A stretch of 64,000 bases of DNA from Stenotrophomonas chelatiphaga (lineage in GTDB: Bacteria > Pseudomonadota > Gammaproteobacteria > Xanthomonadales > Xanthomonadaceae): the NCBI RefSeq assembly GCF_001431535.1, contig NZ_LDJK01000012.1:62001-126000 (forward strand). The letters run 5' to 3'. Every line of letters begins with the position of its first letter. Position 1 is the stretch's first letter. The position numbers and the translations under genes were made by a program. Below, one piece after another: positions 46,669-58,294 of this stretch. Below the pieces are notes generated by a model. It made no database searches. It was given only the letters and a program-made list of their open reading frames with translations, and was not told where the DNA came from.

Positions 46669-48033
46669 ATGTCCATCGCATCCCCCGCCCCGCGCTTCAG
46701 CCGAGAAGTGCGCGCCACCGGCATCCTTGCGTTGCCGCTTGTCCTCGGCCACGTCTCCACCGGCCTGATCTCCTTCGTCGACAACGTGATCGCCGGCCAC
46801 CATGGCACCCACACGCTGGCTGCGGTGACCATCGGTACCGCGCTGCTGTGGCTGCCGATGCTGATCCCGATCGGCACGCTGATTTCGCTGACCGCCTCGG
46901 TATCGCAGCTGCACGGCGCCGGCCGCGAGCGCGAAATCGGCCCGCTGTTCCGCCAGGCCCTGTGGCTGGCGCTGGGCCTGGGCCTGATCATGTTCACCTT
47001 CCTCAGCGTGGTGCCCCCGCTGCTGCCTGCCTTCGGCATCGCAGCGGACATCGTGCCGGGCGCCACCGCCTTCCTGCATGCGGTGCGCTGGGGCGGACCG
47101 GCGCTGACCCTGTACTTCTGCATGCGCTACCTCAGTGAAGGCATGCACTGGACCCTGCCGACCATGCTGATCGGTTTCGGCGGACTGCTGGTGCTGGCGC
47201 CGATGGGCTACGTACTGGCCAATGGCAGGCTGGGTTTCCCGGAGCTGGGCGCCGAAGGCCTGGGCATCGCGTCGGCGATCATGATGTGGCTGCAGGCGCT
47301 GTGCTTCGGCGCTTACCTGTGGAAGACCAAGCGCTTCGCACATCTGCAGTTGTTCAGCCATTTCGAAGGCCCGCGCTGGCGCGCGATCTGGGACCTGCTG
47401 CGTACCGGCCTGCCGATCGGCATCACCGTGCTGATGGAGGGCGGGCTGTTCATCGTCACTGCGCTGCTGATCGGGCGGCTGGGCGCCAACGAGGCCGCCG
47501 CGCACCAGATCGCCATCAACGTCGCCCAGCTGTGCTTCATGATCCCGATGGGCGTGGCCGAGGCGACCACGGTGCGGGTGGGGCACTCGGTCGGGCGCGG
47601 CGATGGCCACGGCGTCCGACGCGCGGCATGGGCCGGCTACGCGATCATCATGGGCACCCAGACCGTGTCCGCGCTGGCGCTGCTGTTCGGCCACGATGCC
47701 ATCGTCGGGGTGTACACCAATGACCTGGCGGTCGCCGGGTTGGCCTCCACGCTGCTGCTGTACGCGGCCGCCTTCCAGTTCCCGGATGGCATCCAGGTGT
47801 TGTCGGCCGGCGCGCTGCGTGGGCTGAAGGACACCCGCGTGCCGATGTTCATCGCCATGTTCGCGTACTGGGGGCTGGGCATGCCGCTGGGCGCCGGGCT
47901 CGGCCTGGCGCTGGGCATGGGTCCGCAGGGCATGTGGATCGGGCTGATCGTCGGGCTCACCGCCGCCGCCAGCCTGATGGGCTGGCGCCTGCACCGCAGC
48001 GGCGCCCGCGTGGGGCAGTCCGCGCTGTCCTGA
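46669..48033 (+). CDS. MATE-family multidrug efflux transporter (NorM-like)
   Basis: Inner-membrane Na+ or H+ driven exporter of 454 residues with 12 predicted helices in two six-helix halves. Family features include PLVLGHVSTGLISFVDNVIAGHHG near the start, and AAHQIAINVAQLCFMIPMGVAEATTVRVG in the second half. NorM-type members expel cationic drugs and dyes. Monocistronic. No regulatory gene is adjacent; the tandem repeat array lies in its upstream region. Confidence 0.92.
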   Translation: MSIASPAPRFSREVRATGILALPLVLGHVSTGLISFVDNVIAGHHGTHTLAAVTIGTALLWLPMLIPIGTLISLTASVSQLHGAGREREIGPLFRQALWLALGLGLIMFTFLSVVPPLLPAFGIAADIVPGATAFLHAVRWGGPALTLYFCMRYLSEGMHWTLPTMLIGFGGLLVLAPMGYVLANGRLGFPELGAEGLGIASAIMMWLQALCFGAYLWKTKRFAHLQLFSHFEGPRWRAIWDLLRTGLPIGITVLMEGGLFIVTALLIGRLGANEAAAHQIAINVAQLCFMIPMGVAEATTVRVGHSVGRGDGHGVRRAAWAGYAIIMGTQTVSALALLFGHDAIVGVYTNDLAVAGLASTLLLYAAAFQFPDGIQVLSAGALRGLKDTRVPMFIAMFAYWGLGMPLGAGLGLALGMGPQGMWIGLIVGLTAAASLMGWRLHRSGARVGQSALS

Positions 48034-48154
48034 ATGCCGGCACTGCGCGCGCCACTTCACGGTGGCCCCCTTACTTGTGTCCGATGCTGCGCGCAACCAC
48101 ACCCGTTATGCTGACCCCGCAATTTCCACGGCAAGACGCCAACCGGAGCAATCC

Positions 48155-50077
48155 ATGAACCAAACCGTGCCACCGCTGCCCCCCGCGCGACGCAATCCCA
48201 TCGCGGCGTTCTTCGTCGGGCTGTGGGACGTGATGAACTTCACGCGGCGGCTGATCCTCAACGTGCTGTTCTTCGGCCTGCTGTTCTTCATCCTGGTCGC
48301 GCTGGTCGTGGCGGCGGGCATGGGCGCGGGTGCAAGCAAATCGCTGCAGGACCGCACCACCCTGGTGATCGCACCGGAAGGCCGGCTGGTCGAACAGTTC
48401 AGCGCCGATCCGGTCAGCCGCGCCTTTGCCAAGGCGATGGGCGATACCAGTGCCGAAGAGATCCAGCTGCGCGACCTGATCCGTGCGATCGATGCGGCGC
48501 GCGAAGACAAGAAGATCGAGCGGGTGGTGCTGGAACTGGACAAGCTGCAGCCGTCCGGCTTCGCCTCGCTGCGTGAAGTCGCCGCTTCGCTGCAGCAGCT
48601 GCGTGCGTCCGGCAAGCAGCTGGTGGCCTACAGCGAAAGCATGGGCCAGTCGCAGTACCTGCTGGCCGCACAGGCCGACGAGGTCTACCTGGACCCGATG
48701 GGCGCGGTACTGCTGGAAGGCCTGGGCCGTTATCGCCAGTACTTCCGCACCGGCCTGCAGGACAAGCTGGGCGTGGACGTGCACCTGTTCAAAGTGGGCG
48801 AATACAAGTCCGCCGCCGAACCGTACGTGCTGGACGCGGCATCGCCGCAGGCCAAGGAAGCGGACCTGTACTGGATGAACGATGTCTGGCAGCGCTACCT
48901 CGGTGACATCGCCAAGGCACGTCGCCTGGATCCGGCCCAGCTGGCTGCCGGCATCGATACGTTGCCGGAAGGCGTAGCCGCCGCCGGCGGTGACCTGGCC
49001 AAGTTCGCGCTGCAGCAGAAGCTGGTCACCGCGCTGAAGACCCGCGAAGAATTCGACGACCTGATGGTCGAACGCGGCGTGGCCGACGGCGATGCCGATG
49101 GCGGCTTCCGCAACATCAACCTGGGGGCTTACCTGGGCCAGATCGACGCACGTCGCAGCCCGGTGGATTCGCGTCCGCAGGTGGCGGTAGTGGTGGCGTC
49201 GGGCGAGATCAGCGGCGGTGACCTGCCGGCCGGTCGCATCGGCGGCGAGTCGACCTCCGCGCTGCTGCGCGAAGCCCGCGACGACAACGATGTGAAGGCC
49301 GTGGTGCTGCGCGTGGACTCCCCGGGCGGCGAAGTGTTCGCTTCCGAGCAGATCCGCCGCGAAGTGGTGGCCCTGCAGGCCGCCGGCAAGCCGGTGGTGG
49401 TGTCGATGGGTGACCTGGCCGCATCCGGTGGCTACTGGATCAGCATGAATGCCGACCGCATCTATGCCGATGCCTCGACCATCACCGGTTCGATCGGCAT
49501 CTTCGGCATGGTGCCGAACGTGGCGCGCGCGCTGGACAAGATCGGCGTGCATACCGACGGCGTGGGCACCACCCGTTTCGCCGGCGCGTTCGACATGACC
49601 AAGCCGCTGGACCCGGCCGTGGGCCAGGTGATCCAGTCGGTGATCGACAAGGGGTACGCGGACTTCACCGGCCGGGTGGCCGATGCGCGCAAGAAGCCGG
49701 TCGAAGCCGTGGACGAAGTGGCGCGTGGCCGCGTCTGGTCCGGTGCCCAGGCCAAGGAGCGCGGCCTGGTCGATGCCTTCGGTGGCCTGAAGGACGCCGT
49801 GGCCGATGCCGCCGGCCGGGCCAAGCTCGGTGCGGACGACAAGTACCGCGTGCGCTACATCGAAAAGCCCGCCACCCCGTTTGCCCAGTTCCTTGGCGGT
49901 TTCGCCGGCAGCCACGCCGGTGCCTGGATGCTGGCCGAATCCGGCGTGGGCCGGATGGTGCTGGCGCGGACGATGCCGGAAGTGGATACCCAGCTGCGCT
50001 TCGTGCAGAACGCCGCGCGCGAGCAGGGCAAGGGCACCCCGGTGAAGGCGCTGGCCTACTGCTTCTGCGGCTTCTGA
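48155..50077 (+). CDS. sppA: Signal peptide peptidase SppA, long form
   Basis: Inner-membrane protease that degrades released signal peptides. 640 residues, the two-domain (67K) type. One N-terminal helix (about 33-56), then tandem ClpP-like folds. The catalytic dyad is split as in E. coli SppA: K218 in GEYKSAAEP of the first repeat and S424 in DLAASGGYW of the second. The ATG has GGAG seven bases upstream; longer in-frame starts lack one. Monocistronic. Confidence 0.95.
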   Translation: MNQTVPPLPPARRNPIAAFFVGLWDVMNFTRRLILNVLFFGLLFFILVALVVAAGMGAGASKSLQDRTTLVIAPEGRLVEQFSADPVSRAFAKAMGDTSAEEIQLRDLIRAIDAAREDKKIERVVLELDKLQPSGFASLREVAASLQQLRASGKQLVAYSESMGQSQYLLAAQADEVYLDPMGAVLLEGLGRYRQYFRTGLQDKLGVDVHLFKVGEYKSAAEPYVLDAASPQAKEADLYWMNDVWQRYLGDIAKARRLDPAQLAAGIDTLPEGVAAAGGDLAKFALQQKLVTALKTREEFDDLMVERGVADGDADGGFRNINLGAYLGQIDARRSPVDSRPQVAVVVASGEISGGDLPAGRIGGESTSALLREARDDNDVKAVVLRVDSPGGEVFASEQIRREVVALQAAGKPVVVSMGDLAASGGYWISMNADRIYADASTITGSIGIFGMVPNVARALDKIGVHTDGVGTTRFAGAFDMTKPLDPAVGQVIQSVIDKGYADFTGRVADARKKPVEAVDEVARGRVWSGAQAKERGLVDAFGGLKDAVADAAGRAKLGADDKYRVRYIEKPATPFAQFLGGFAGSHAGAWMLAESGVGRMVLARTMPEVDTQLRFVQNAAREQGKGTPVKALAYCFCGF

Positions 50078-50090
50078 TCGCCGTCCGACG

Positions 50091-50117
50091 GTAGCAGCCG
50101 ACCGGGGTCGGCTCTAC
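50091..50117. repeat. GTAG...CTAC palindrome after sppA
   Basis: GTAG at one end and CTAC at the other, with arms AGCCGACC/GGTCGGCT around a GG centre and one unpaired base. It is a complete REP-like unit between the convergent sppA and lipoprotein genes. Confidence 0.75.
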
Positions 50118-50128
50118 CTGGCACCACG

Positions 50129-50344
50129 TTATTCCTTCTCGGCGCGCTCTTCCTGGGCGCGCCGTTGTTTTTCCGCATCATCCAGCGTCTGCTGCACGCC
50201 ACGGGCTTTCTCCAGTGGCGCCTGCACGCTGCGCGCCAGTGCCTTGGGCTCCGGCGGCTTGTCCTGCGGCGGTACCGCCGGGCGCTGGCAGGCGGCCAGC
50301 GCGGCCAGCGTGATGATCATGGCGATGGTTTTCATGGGGTGCAT
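50129..50344 (-). CDS. Small lipoprotein
   Basis: 71-residue predicted lipoprotein: signal peptide with lipobox LAAC (Cys near 19), Pro-rich spacer, then a charged, probably helical tail ([20 protein letters not shown]). The ATG at 50344 has GGGAG seven bases upstream, while an internal ATG three codons later has none. Envelope-located; function unknown. Convergent with sppA, divergent from the SDR gene. Confidence 0.75.
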   Translation of the reverse strand: MHPMKTIAMIITLAALAACQRPAVPPQDKPPEPKALARSVQAPLEKARGVQQTLDDAEKQRRAQEERAEKE

Positions 50345-50418
50345 CGAAGATCTCCCGGCGACGGCGCTATGCTTGCCGCATCGTTACACGGGCAGCGCCC
50401 GGATGGGAGTTCAAGATC

Positions 50419-51195
50419 GTGACTGCGCAGCGCTGGCGGCTGGATGGACAGACCGCCCTCATCACCGGGGCCAGTGCCGGTATCGGCCTGGCCATCGCGC
50501 GTGAACTACTCGGCTTCGGTGCCGATGTGATGATCGTGGGCCGCGACATCGACATGCTGGAGAGTGCCCGCGACGACCTCGCCGATGAGTACCCGGCCCA
50601 GGCGATCCATGCCCTGGCCGCCGATGTATCCGACGACGAGGACCGGCGCGAGATCCTGGACTGGGTGGAAGACCACGCCGACGGCCTGCACATCCTGGTC
50701 AACAATGCCGGCGGCAACATCACCCGTCCGGCCATTGATTACACCGAAGACGAATGGCGCAACATCTTCGAGACCAACCTGTTTTCGGCTTTCGAACTGT
50801 CGCGCTATGCCCATCCGCTGCTGGCGCGGCATGCGGCATCGGCCATCGTCAACGTGGGCAGCGTGTCCGGCCTGACCCATGTACGCAGCGGCGCGGTGTA
50901 TGGCATGACCAAGGCGGCCATGCACCAGATGACCCGCAACCTGGCCGTGGAATGGGCCGAAGACGGTATCCGGGTGAATGCCGTGGCGCCGTGGTACATC
51001 CGCACCCGGCGCACCTCCGGGCCGCTGTCCGATCCGGATTACTACGAGCAGGTGATCGAGCGCACGCCGATGCGCCGGATCGGCGAGCCGGAAGAGGTCG
51101 CCTCCGCGGTGGGCTTCCTGTGCCTGCCTGCCGCCAGCTATGTCACCGGTGAGTGCATCGCGGTGGATGGCGGCTTCCTGCGTTACGGGTTCTGA
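50419..51195 (+). CDS. SDR-family oxidoreductase, tropinone-reductase-like
   Basis: NAD(P)-dependent dehydrogenase of 258 residues. TGASAGIG at 16-23, NNAG at 95-98, catalytic S148, Y161 and K165, and C-terminal [12 protein letters not shown]. The PWYIRT segment after the active site is typical of tropinone-reductase-like SDRs. It starts at GTG 50419 with GGGAG ten bases upstream; no ATG fits. Substrate unknown. Its stop is four bases from the convergent DUF4124 gene. Confidence 0.9.
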   Translation: MTAQRWRLDGQTALITGASAGIGLAIARELLGFGADVMIVGRDIDMLESARDDLADEYPAQAIHALAADVSDDEDRREILDWVEDHADGLHILVNNAGGNITRPAIDYTEDEWRNIFETNLFSAFELSRYAHPLLARHAASAIVNVGSVSGLTHVRSGAVYGMTKAAMHQMTRNLAVEWAEDGIRVNAVAPWYIRTRRTSGPLSDPDYYEQVIERTPMRRIGEPEEVASAVGFLCLPAASYVTGECIAVDGGFLRYGF

Positions 51196-51199
51196 GCGC

Positions 51200-51886
51200 T
51201 CAGGGCACCGAGCAGCTGCTGGCTTCCAGCACCGCCTGCACGCGCAGGCGCTCGGCGCGGGCCTGTGGCTGGATGTCCGGCGTGGCAAAGCTTTCGCGCC
51301 CGCGTGCATCGCGCAGCCGTTGCTGCCAGGCACCGCAGCGCTGTGCCTCGTCCACTTCGCTGCAGGCATCGCGCACCATTTCGCAGCTGGCCGCGGTACC
51401 GGGCGCGATGCTGCCCCCCAGCCCGCTGATCGACATCACCACGCAGCGCGGCGGGGCTGCTTCGTATTCGTGGAAATACTGGCCGCCACCGCTGGCGGTG
51501 CAGCGGAAGATGACCGGCGGCGCAGGTCGGTCCGGTCCGGCGGCGGCGCTGGCCTGGGCATCGGCGGCGGCGCGCGCGCGGATCACGTCGCTGTCCAGGA
51601 TGGCATCGCCACTGCCGGCGGCGGCGCCGGGCTGCGGGGCGGTGAGCAGGTCGCTGTCGAGCACGGCGGGCGCCGGGGCAGGCGAGTCGCCCAACGCGGT
51701 GGAGGCCGTGGATGCGCCGGACGCGCCGCGGCGCTGGATGATCTGTGCGGTGCCGGACGGGCACGGTGCATCCTGCACGGCCACCTTGCCGTTGGCATCG
51801 GTGCAGCGGAACACGATGTCTTCGTTGGCGAACGCCGGCAGGGCGGTCGGCAGCAGCAGCGCGGCCAGGCAGATCCAGGTCTTCAT
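51200..51886 (-). CDS. Secreted DUF4124-type protein
   Basis: Exported protein of 228 residues. Signal peptide (WICLAALLLPTALPAFA), then a small Cys-containing DUF4124 domain: IVFRCTDANGKVAVQDAPCPSG. A low-complexity Ala/Pro linker leads to a second Cys-rich part with spaced Cys. DUF4124 proteins are periplasmic and of unknown function. It follows a second DUF4124 gene 28 bases upstream, suggesting a duplicated pair. Confidence 0.78.
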   Translation of the reverse strand: MKTWICLAALLLPTALPAFANEDIVFRCTDANGKVAVQDAPCPSGTAQIIQRRGASGASTASTALGDSPAPAPAVLDSDLLTAPQPGAAAGSGDAILDSDVIRARAAADAQASAAAGPDRPAPPVIFRCTASGGGQYFHEYEAAPPRCVVMSISGLGGSIAPGTAASCEMVRDACSEVDEAQRCGAWQQRLRDARGRESFATPDIQPQARAERLRVQAVLEASSCSVP

Positions 51887-51914
51887 CCGCCGATTGTAGC
51901 GGTGCACGCTGCTG

Positions 51915-52619
51915 TCAGCGTCCGCCGCAGTCCTGGCCCAGCCGCGCATCGATGCCGCGCTGTTCGCGGGTGATCGCCTGGCGCTCGCCCTGCAGGGCAC
52001 TGTTGTAGCGTCGGTCGAGGTCCCAGCGCTGGTCGCGCAGGCGCGCACAGACCTCCTGCGGGGGCAATGCGTTGCAGGTGTCGCGCACCAGGATGTTGCC
52101 GGCCGGGAAACTGATGCCGTGGCCGATGCCATGTGGCGGCCGCTGTCCGGGGCCCGCGTTGCCGCGGCCCTCCGCGCGGATCGGCGGCAGTCCGGGGTGG
52201 CCCGGGCCGTTCCATGCACGGTGCCCGCCGCCGACCCACGCGCTGGTCCACAGGGGCACCCAGCGCGGATTGCCCTCGTTGCTGTCACTGAGGTAGCGCC
52301 GCCCCTCTTCGGTCACGCATTCGTACATCGGCTGCGGCGGCTGCACGTAGACATGGCGGACTTCGCGCTGCACCTGCGCGCTGGGGGCCGCTGGCGTGGC
52401 GACGTCGTCGGTGCTGGCGCGGCGGGGCGGCGGATCCTGCGGTCGCTGCATCTGCCGCACTTCCTGCCGGCCGCTGGTGCACGGGCTGTCCTGCAGCGTG
52501 ACCGCCCCACTGCTGCCGACACAGCGGTAGATCCGCACGCTGTCAGCGGCAGGTCGTGCCGGGGCTGCCAGGGCAAGCACCGGCAGCAGGAGCAGAGGCA
52601 GGGCAGGGGATGCGCGCAT
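51915..52619 (-). CDS. Secreted DUF4124-type protein
   Basis: Exported protein of 234 residues with a signal peptide (ALPLLLLPVLALAAPA) and a DUF4124-like start: IYRCVGSSGAVTLQDSPCTSG. The rest is Gly/Pro/Arg-rich with a His/Trp-containing middle and a closing Cys-rich segment (DTCNALPPQEVCARL). Paralogous to the following gene in its first 60 residues only. Transcribed in the same direction downstream of tsaC, 39 bases away. Function unknown. Confidence 0.75.
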   Translation of the reverse strand: MRASPALPLLLLPVLALAAPARPAADSVRIYRCVGSSGAVTLQDSPCTSGRQEVRQMQRPQDPPPRRASTDDVATPAAPSAQVQREVRHVYVQPPQPMYECVTEEGRRYLSDSNEGNPRWVPLWTSAWVGGGHRAWNGPGHPGLPPIRAEGRGNAGPGQRPPHGIGHGISFPAGNILVRDTCNALPPQEVCARLRDQRWDLDRRYNSALQGERQAITREQRGIDARLGQDCGGR

Positions 52620-52658
52620 GGCCCATCGTGCGGTATCGGGCGCGGCGGCGCCAGCGGA

Positions 52659-53219
52659 TCAGAAGCGCAGCACGTTGCCGCTCAGGCCATCGCGGATCGG
52701 CGTGGGCTGGGCCAGGCCGCCGGTATCGCCATCCAGCAGGCCGTCGAGCAGCGACAGCAGCCGTGGGTCCAGGTCGGCACGGGTGCGTGCCGGCGGCTCA
52801 CCGGCCAGGTTGGCGCTGGTGGACACCAGCGGGCCGCCCCACGCCCGGCACAGCGCCGCCACCAGGGGGTGGGCGCTGATGCGCACGGCAAGCCCGCTGT
52901 GTTCGCCGGTGACCCACTTCGGCGCGCGGGGGCCTGCGGGCAGGATCCAGGTGTTGGCGCCCGGCCAGCTGGCCAGCACTTCGCGCTGTCGTTCGTCCGG
53001 CAAGGCGTCCAGCACGGCCCAGCCCTGCAGTTGCTCCAGCTCGGCGGCGACCAGGATCATGCCTTTCTCCACCGGCCGCTGTTTCAGCTTGAGCAGCGCA
53101 TGCACCGCCATCTGGTGGCCCGGGTCGCAGCCCAGGCCCCACACCGCTTCGGTGGGATAGGCGATGACACCCCCCGCCCGCAGGCTGGCGACCGCACTGA
53201 TCAGGTTGAGCTCTTTCAT
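52659..53219 (-). CDS. tsaC: Threonylcarbamoyl-AMP synthase
   Basis: Makes threonylcarbamoyl-AMP from Thr, bicarbonate and ATP for the t6A37 modification of ANN-decoding tRNAs. 186 residues, the short YrdC/TsaC form without the Sua5 C-domain. Motifs: VIAYPTEAVWGLGCDP, the KLKQRPVEKGMILVA active-site loop and STSANLAGEPP. The ATG at 53219 is the only one giving the family N-terminus. In enterobacteria the same gene sits in the smg-dprA-def neighbourhood; here it follows topA and the order is kept. Confidence 0.93.
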   Translation of the reverse strand: MKELNLISAVASLRAGGVIAYPTEAVWGLGCDPGHQMAVHALLKLKQRPVEKGMILVAAELEQLQGWAVLDALPDERQREVLASWPGANTWILPAGPRAPKWVTGEHSGLAVRISAHPLVAALCRAWGGPLVSTSANLAGEPPARTRADLDPRLLSLLDGLLDGDTGGLAQPTPIRDGLSGNVLRF

Positions 53220-53251
53220 GGGAGAAGTATCCCCCTGCCGCGCGCAAAGGG

Positions 53252-53268
53252 GTAGCGCCGAGCAGGCG
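53252..53268 (+). repeat. Short GTAG-headed REP-like element
   Basis: GTAG followed by CGCC-N5-GGCG. It opens the repeat cluster between topA and tsaC. Confidence 0.55.
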
Positions 53269-53273
53269 ATCCT

Positions 53274-53343
53274 GGGTGACGACCGTTGGCCTTGGTGGGT
53301 GACGACCGTTGGTCCTGGTGGGTGACGACCGTTGGTCGTCACG
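53274..53343 (+). repeat. Three 23-bp direct repeats ending in a palindrome
   Basis: GGGTGACGACCGTTGG occurs at 53274, 53297 and 53320 with an exact 23-base period (units end CCTTGGT or TCCTGGT). The third copy completes the palindrome GTGACGACC-GTT-GGTCGTCAC seen at 27757. A GTAG-type element of opposite orientation (53356-53377) closes the cluster. Confidence 0.92.
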
Positions 53344-53355
53344 CTTGCGCTCCCC

Positions 53356-53377
53356 GCCGAGCATGGCCCGGCGCTAC
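53356..53377 (-). repeat. GTAG-headed REP-like element
   Basis: Minus-strand GTAG with arms GCCGGGC/GCTCGGC-type around CAT. It lies 15 bases after the topA stop. Confidence 0.65.
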
Positions 53378-53391
53378 CACGACCTGCCGGG

Positions 53392-55866
<2,475 letters not shown>

Positions 55867-55954
55867 GAGGTCGCTTTTGTGTGCGCACGGCCGGGAAGGG
55901 CCGCTAGGGTGGAGCAAATGGCCGCATTAGTGAAGCGGCACTCTCGATTTCCAT

Positions 55955-55992
55955 AAACTGAACGCCCGGGGATGAGCCGGGCGTTCAGCTTT
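55955..55992 (-). terminator. Terminator-like hairpin between GYF-RDD gene and topA
   Basis: A 12-bp perfect stem (CTGAACGCCCGG with CCGGGCGTTCAG, loop of 7), followed by CTTTTAC on the plus strand and by TTTAT on the minus strand. It lies 68 bases after the GYF-RDD gene stop and 90 bases before the topA start, so it probably ends the upstream minus-strand unit. Confidence 0.82.
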
Positions 55993-56056
55993 TACCTTAT
56001 TAGAGGAATCACGTCGTGAGCGCTCTGTCAAGCGCCCGCGCCGTATCCGCCAGTTT

Positions 56057-56986
56057 TCAGCCGGCCATCCCGGCGATCGCGCCAACGGCCACCACCATCG
56101 CGATGATCAGGCCGATGAACAGGATGCCGGTCAGCACCAGCACCACCACGCCCACCGCGCCCAGCTGCGGGCGCTGCAGGTGCGGCTGGTCGGTGAAGGC
56201 CCATTTATCCACGACGACGGTGTCGCAGATCATGTCGTGCAGGGCCTGCTTGCGCTCGGTGAAGGCGGCCATGATGTAGCCGATCAGCAGGGTCAGGCTG
56301 CTCAGCAGGGTCGCGAAATAGCGCCCGACCGAACGCGCGCCGGAGATCCGGTCGCCATCGCTGCGCACCACCTTGATGCCCAGCGCCATCTTGCCCGGCG
56401 TCGCACCGCCCACGGAGGCGTGGAACCAGCCGTAATAAGCCAGGCTGATGCCGAAGCCGATCAGCGCGCCGAGCAGCTGGCTGAGTACACCGGCCGTGGT
56501 CGAACCGCCGCCGGCCAGGCTGGCCGCGCCACCGATGCCCAGTCCCACGATCGCGCCGATGATCATCGAGCTGGCGGTCAGGATGACGTAGTCGATCATG
56601 TAAGCGGCAAACCGCTTCCAGAAGCCCGCGTACAACACCTCGGCACCGTGTACCGGCACGGCACTGCCATAGGCCACCGATGCAGCGGATGCGCCGTACG
56701 GCGATGCGCTGAGCGGGCCACTGCCGGGCAGCGGCGCGGTGCCGTTGTCGATGGCGGCATAGTCGCCGCGCAGGTCGAAACCGGTGCTCGGCTCGGCGGC
56801 CACCGTGGCCAGGGTCTGCAGCTGCAGCTCATCGACCACCGTGCGCAGCGCGGCCCATTGCCCCATGCCCTCGCGCCATACCAGCGTGTCCAGGCTGATC
56901 TGGCTGCGCTGGAACAGCTGGCGGATATCCTGCTCGCCTACCGGGCCCTGGCGTTGCTGGCCTTCGGCGTAATACCACTCACTCAT
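56057..56986 (-). CDS. GYF (DUF4339) and RDD domain membrane protein
   Basis: Inner-membrane protein of 309 residues. The N-terminal GYF_2/DUF4339 domain (1-55; SEWYYAEGQQRQGPV, DTLVWREGM) is followed by a linker and an RDD domain with four helices (about 120-290), including KRFAAYMIDYVIL and GGATPGKMALGIKVV. The third of three consecutive ATGs is chosen because AGGGG then has a normal distance and because the paralog starts identically (MSEW). The GYF fold binds proline-rich peptides in eukaryotes; RDD proteins are proposed transporters. Function unknown. Confidence 0.82.
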   Translation of the reverse strand: MSEWYYAEGQQRQGPVGEQDIRQLFQRSQISLDTLVWREGMGQWAALRTVVDELQLQTLATVAAEPSTGFDLRGDYAAIDNGTAPLPGSGPLSASPYGASAASVAYGSAVPVHGAEVLYAGFWKRFAAYMIDYVILTASSMIIGAIVGLGIGGAASLAGGGSTTAGVLSQLLGALIGFGISLAYYGWFHASVGGATPGKMALGIKVVRSDGDRISGARSVGRYFATLLSSLTLLIGYIMAAFTERKQALHDMICDTVVVDKWAFTDQPHLQRPQLGAVGVVVLVLTGILFIGLIIAMVVAVGAIAGMAG

Positions 56987-57039
56987 CATCATCCCCTGTG
57001 GGTCTTCCTTGGAAATCGGTTCCATCCCCGCGCGCCGGC

Positions 57040-57762
57040 TCAGTCGCGGCAGTTCACGGGCAGGTATTTATCGGTGCTGTCGCCGCTGCATTCCCAACGG
57101 GACGTGGCCGGATCGTACTCCTGCCAGAGCAGGTCGCCATCGACGCGTGACTCGCCCACCGCCAACGTCGCTTCGATACCGCAGTGATCGTTCTCGAACT
57201 GGCCCAACTGCACGCTCGACAGACCGTGTGCAGTGTAGTGGTCGTGGGCCGGAAAATCGGGATCGGCGCTGGTCGGGCAGCGGCCTTCGCTGTTGGCGAA
57301 CTCTGCCACCTGCGCCTTGAGCGGCTGCAGCGCGCTGATGGACTCGGCGACCTTGGCGCGGATGGTGTAGTCCTTGTAGGCCGGCAGTGCGATGGCGGCC
57401 AGGATGGCGCACACCGGCACCAGCACCAGCAACGCCGCACCGCCGATGACTGCGGTCATCGCACAGCCGGACAGCGGTTTCTTCGCGGCCTGCATCGGCA
57501 GGGCCGTGCCCGGGCCGGCATACGGCGCGGTGGACGGCGGAAGGCCGGGCGGCAGCGGCGGGACGACGACCGGACCGGCCGCAGGAACGGCGGTCAGGCC
57601 CAGTTCGTCCACCACCGTGCGCAGCGGTTGCCAGGTCGGCAGGCCGTCGCGCCACACCAGCGTGTCCAGCCCGATCCGGTGGCCCCGGAACAGTTCCCCC
57701 ATGTCTTCAGCCGAAACCGGGCCAACCTGACGGCTGCCCTCGGCATGGAACCACTCGCTCAC
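57040..57762 (-). CDS. GYF (DUF4339) domain fused to a pilin-like domain
   Basis: Membrane protein of 240 residues. Residues 1-52 form a GYF_2/DUF4339 domain (SEWFHAEGSRQVGPV, DTLVWRDGLP) like that of the next gene. After a Pro-rich linker comes one helix (about 97-125; LVPVCAILAAIALPAYKDYT) that closely matches the core of type IV pilins, followed by a pilin-like globular part with two Cys pairs. The prepilin-peptidase site is absent because the helix is internal. It starts with GTG 57762 and AGGGGG eight bases upstream. No piliation role can be assumed. Confidence 0.8.
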   Translation of the reverse strand: MSEWFHAEGSRQVGPVSAEDMGELFRGHRIGLDTLVWRDGLPTWQPLRTVVDELGLTAVPAAGPVVVPPLPPGLPPSTAPYAGPGTALPMQAAKKPLSGCAMTAVIGGAALLVLVPVCAILAAIALPAYKDYTIRAKVAESISALQPLKAQVAEFANSEGRCPTSADPDFPAHDHYTAHGLSSVQLGQFENDHCGIEATLAVGESRVDGDLLWQEYDPATSRWECSGDSTDKYLPVNCRD

Positions 57763-57801
57763 GTGAACGCCCCCTGTATGCGCAAGGCATGCAGTGTACG
57801 G

Positions 57802-58275
57802 TCAGTGAAGGGGTTCTGGCTCGTCCATGAACATCTGCGTCTCCATCCAGGCGTACGCCGCTTCCGAGCCTGGCTGGTTGAACAGCACCATCAGCACGAC
57901 CCACTTGAGGTCATCCAGGTCCAGTTCATCCTGGTCCAGCGCCATGGCACGGTCCAGCACCAGCTCGCGCTGGTCGGCGTCCAGGATGCCGTGCTGTTCC
58001 AGATAAAGAATGAAACCGCGGCATTCCACGTCCAGCTTGTCCAGCTCCGGACCGTGGTAGACGCGCACCGGGCCGTCGACGCGGGCCTGCGACACCGTGG
58101 GTCGCTGGGCGGCCAGCGCATCCAGCCAATCGAAGGCCTTGGCGGTTTCGGCCGGGCTGAAGCCGGCCTGGATCAGGCCGTTCTGAAGCGAGTCGCGGTC
58201 ACGGATGAGATCAGCGTCTTCGCTGAAATAGTGTTCGAACAGGTACAGCAGCACATCGAGAATGCTCTCTTTCAT
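57802..58275 (-). CDS. smg: Smg family protein (DUF494)
   Basis: 157-residue acidic, helical protein of the Smg/DUF494 family, recognised by [15 protein letters not shown] at the N-terminus and the C-terminal [17 protein letters not shown]. Its function is unknown; it is usually encoded directly after dprA, as here, 19 bases downstream. It may help regulate DNA uptake or topoisomerase-related functions, but nothing in the sequence proves that. Confidence 0.93.
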   Translation of the reverse strand: MKESILDVLLYLFEHYFSEDADLIRDRDSLQNGLIQAGFSPAETAKAFDWLDALAAQRPTVSQARVDGPVRVYHGPELDKLDVECRGFILYLEQHGILDADQRELVLDRAMALDQDELDLDDLKWVVLMVLFNQPGSEAAYAWMETQMFMDEPEPLH

Positions 58276-58294
58276 TGCCCCTCGGCCTGCGTCA

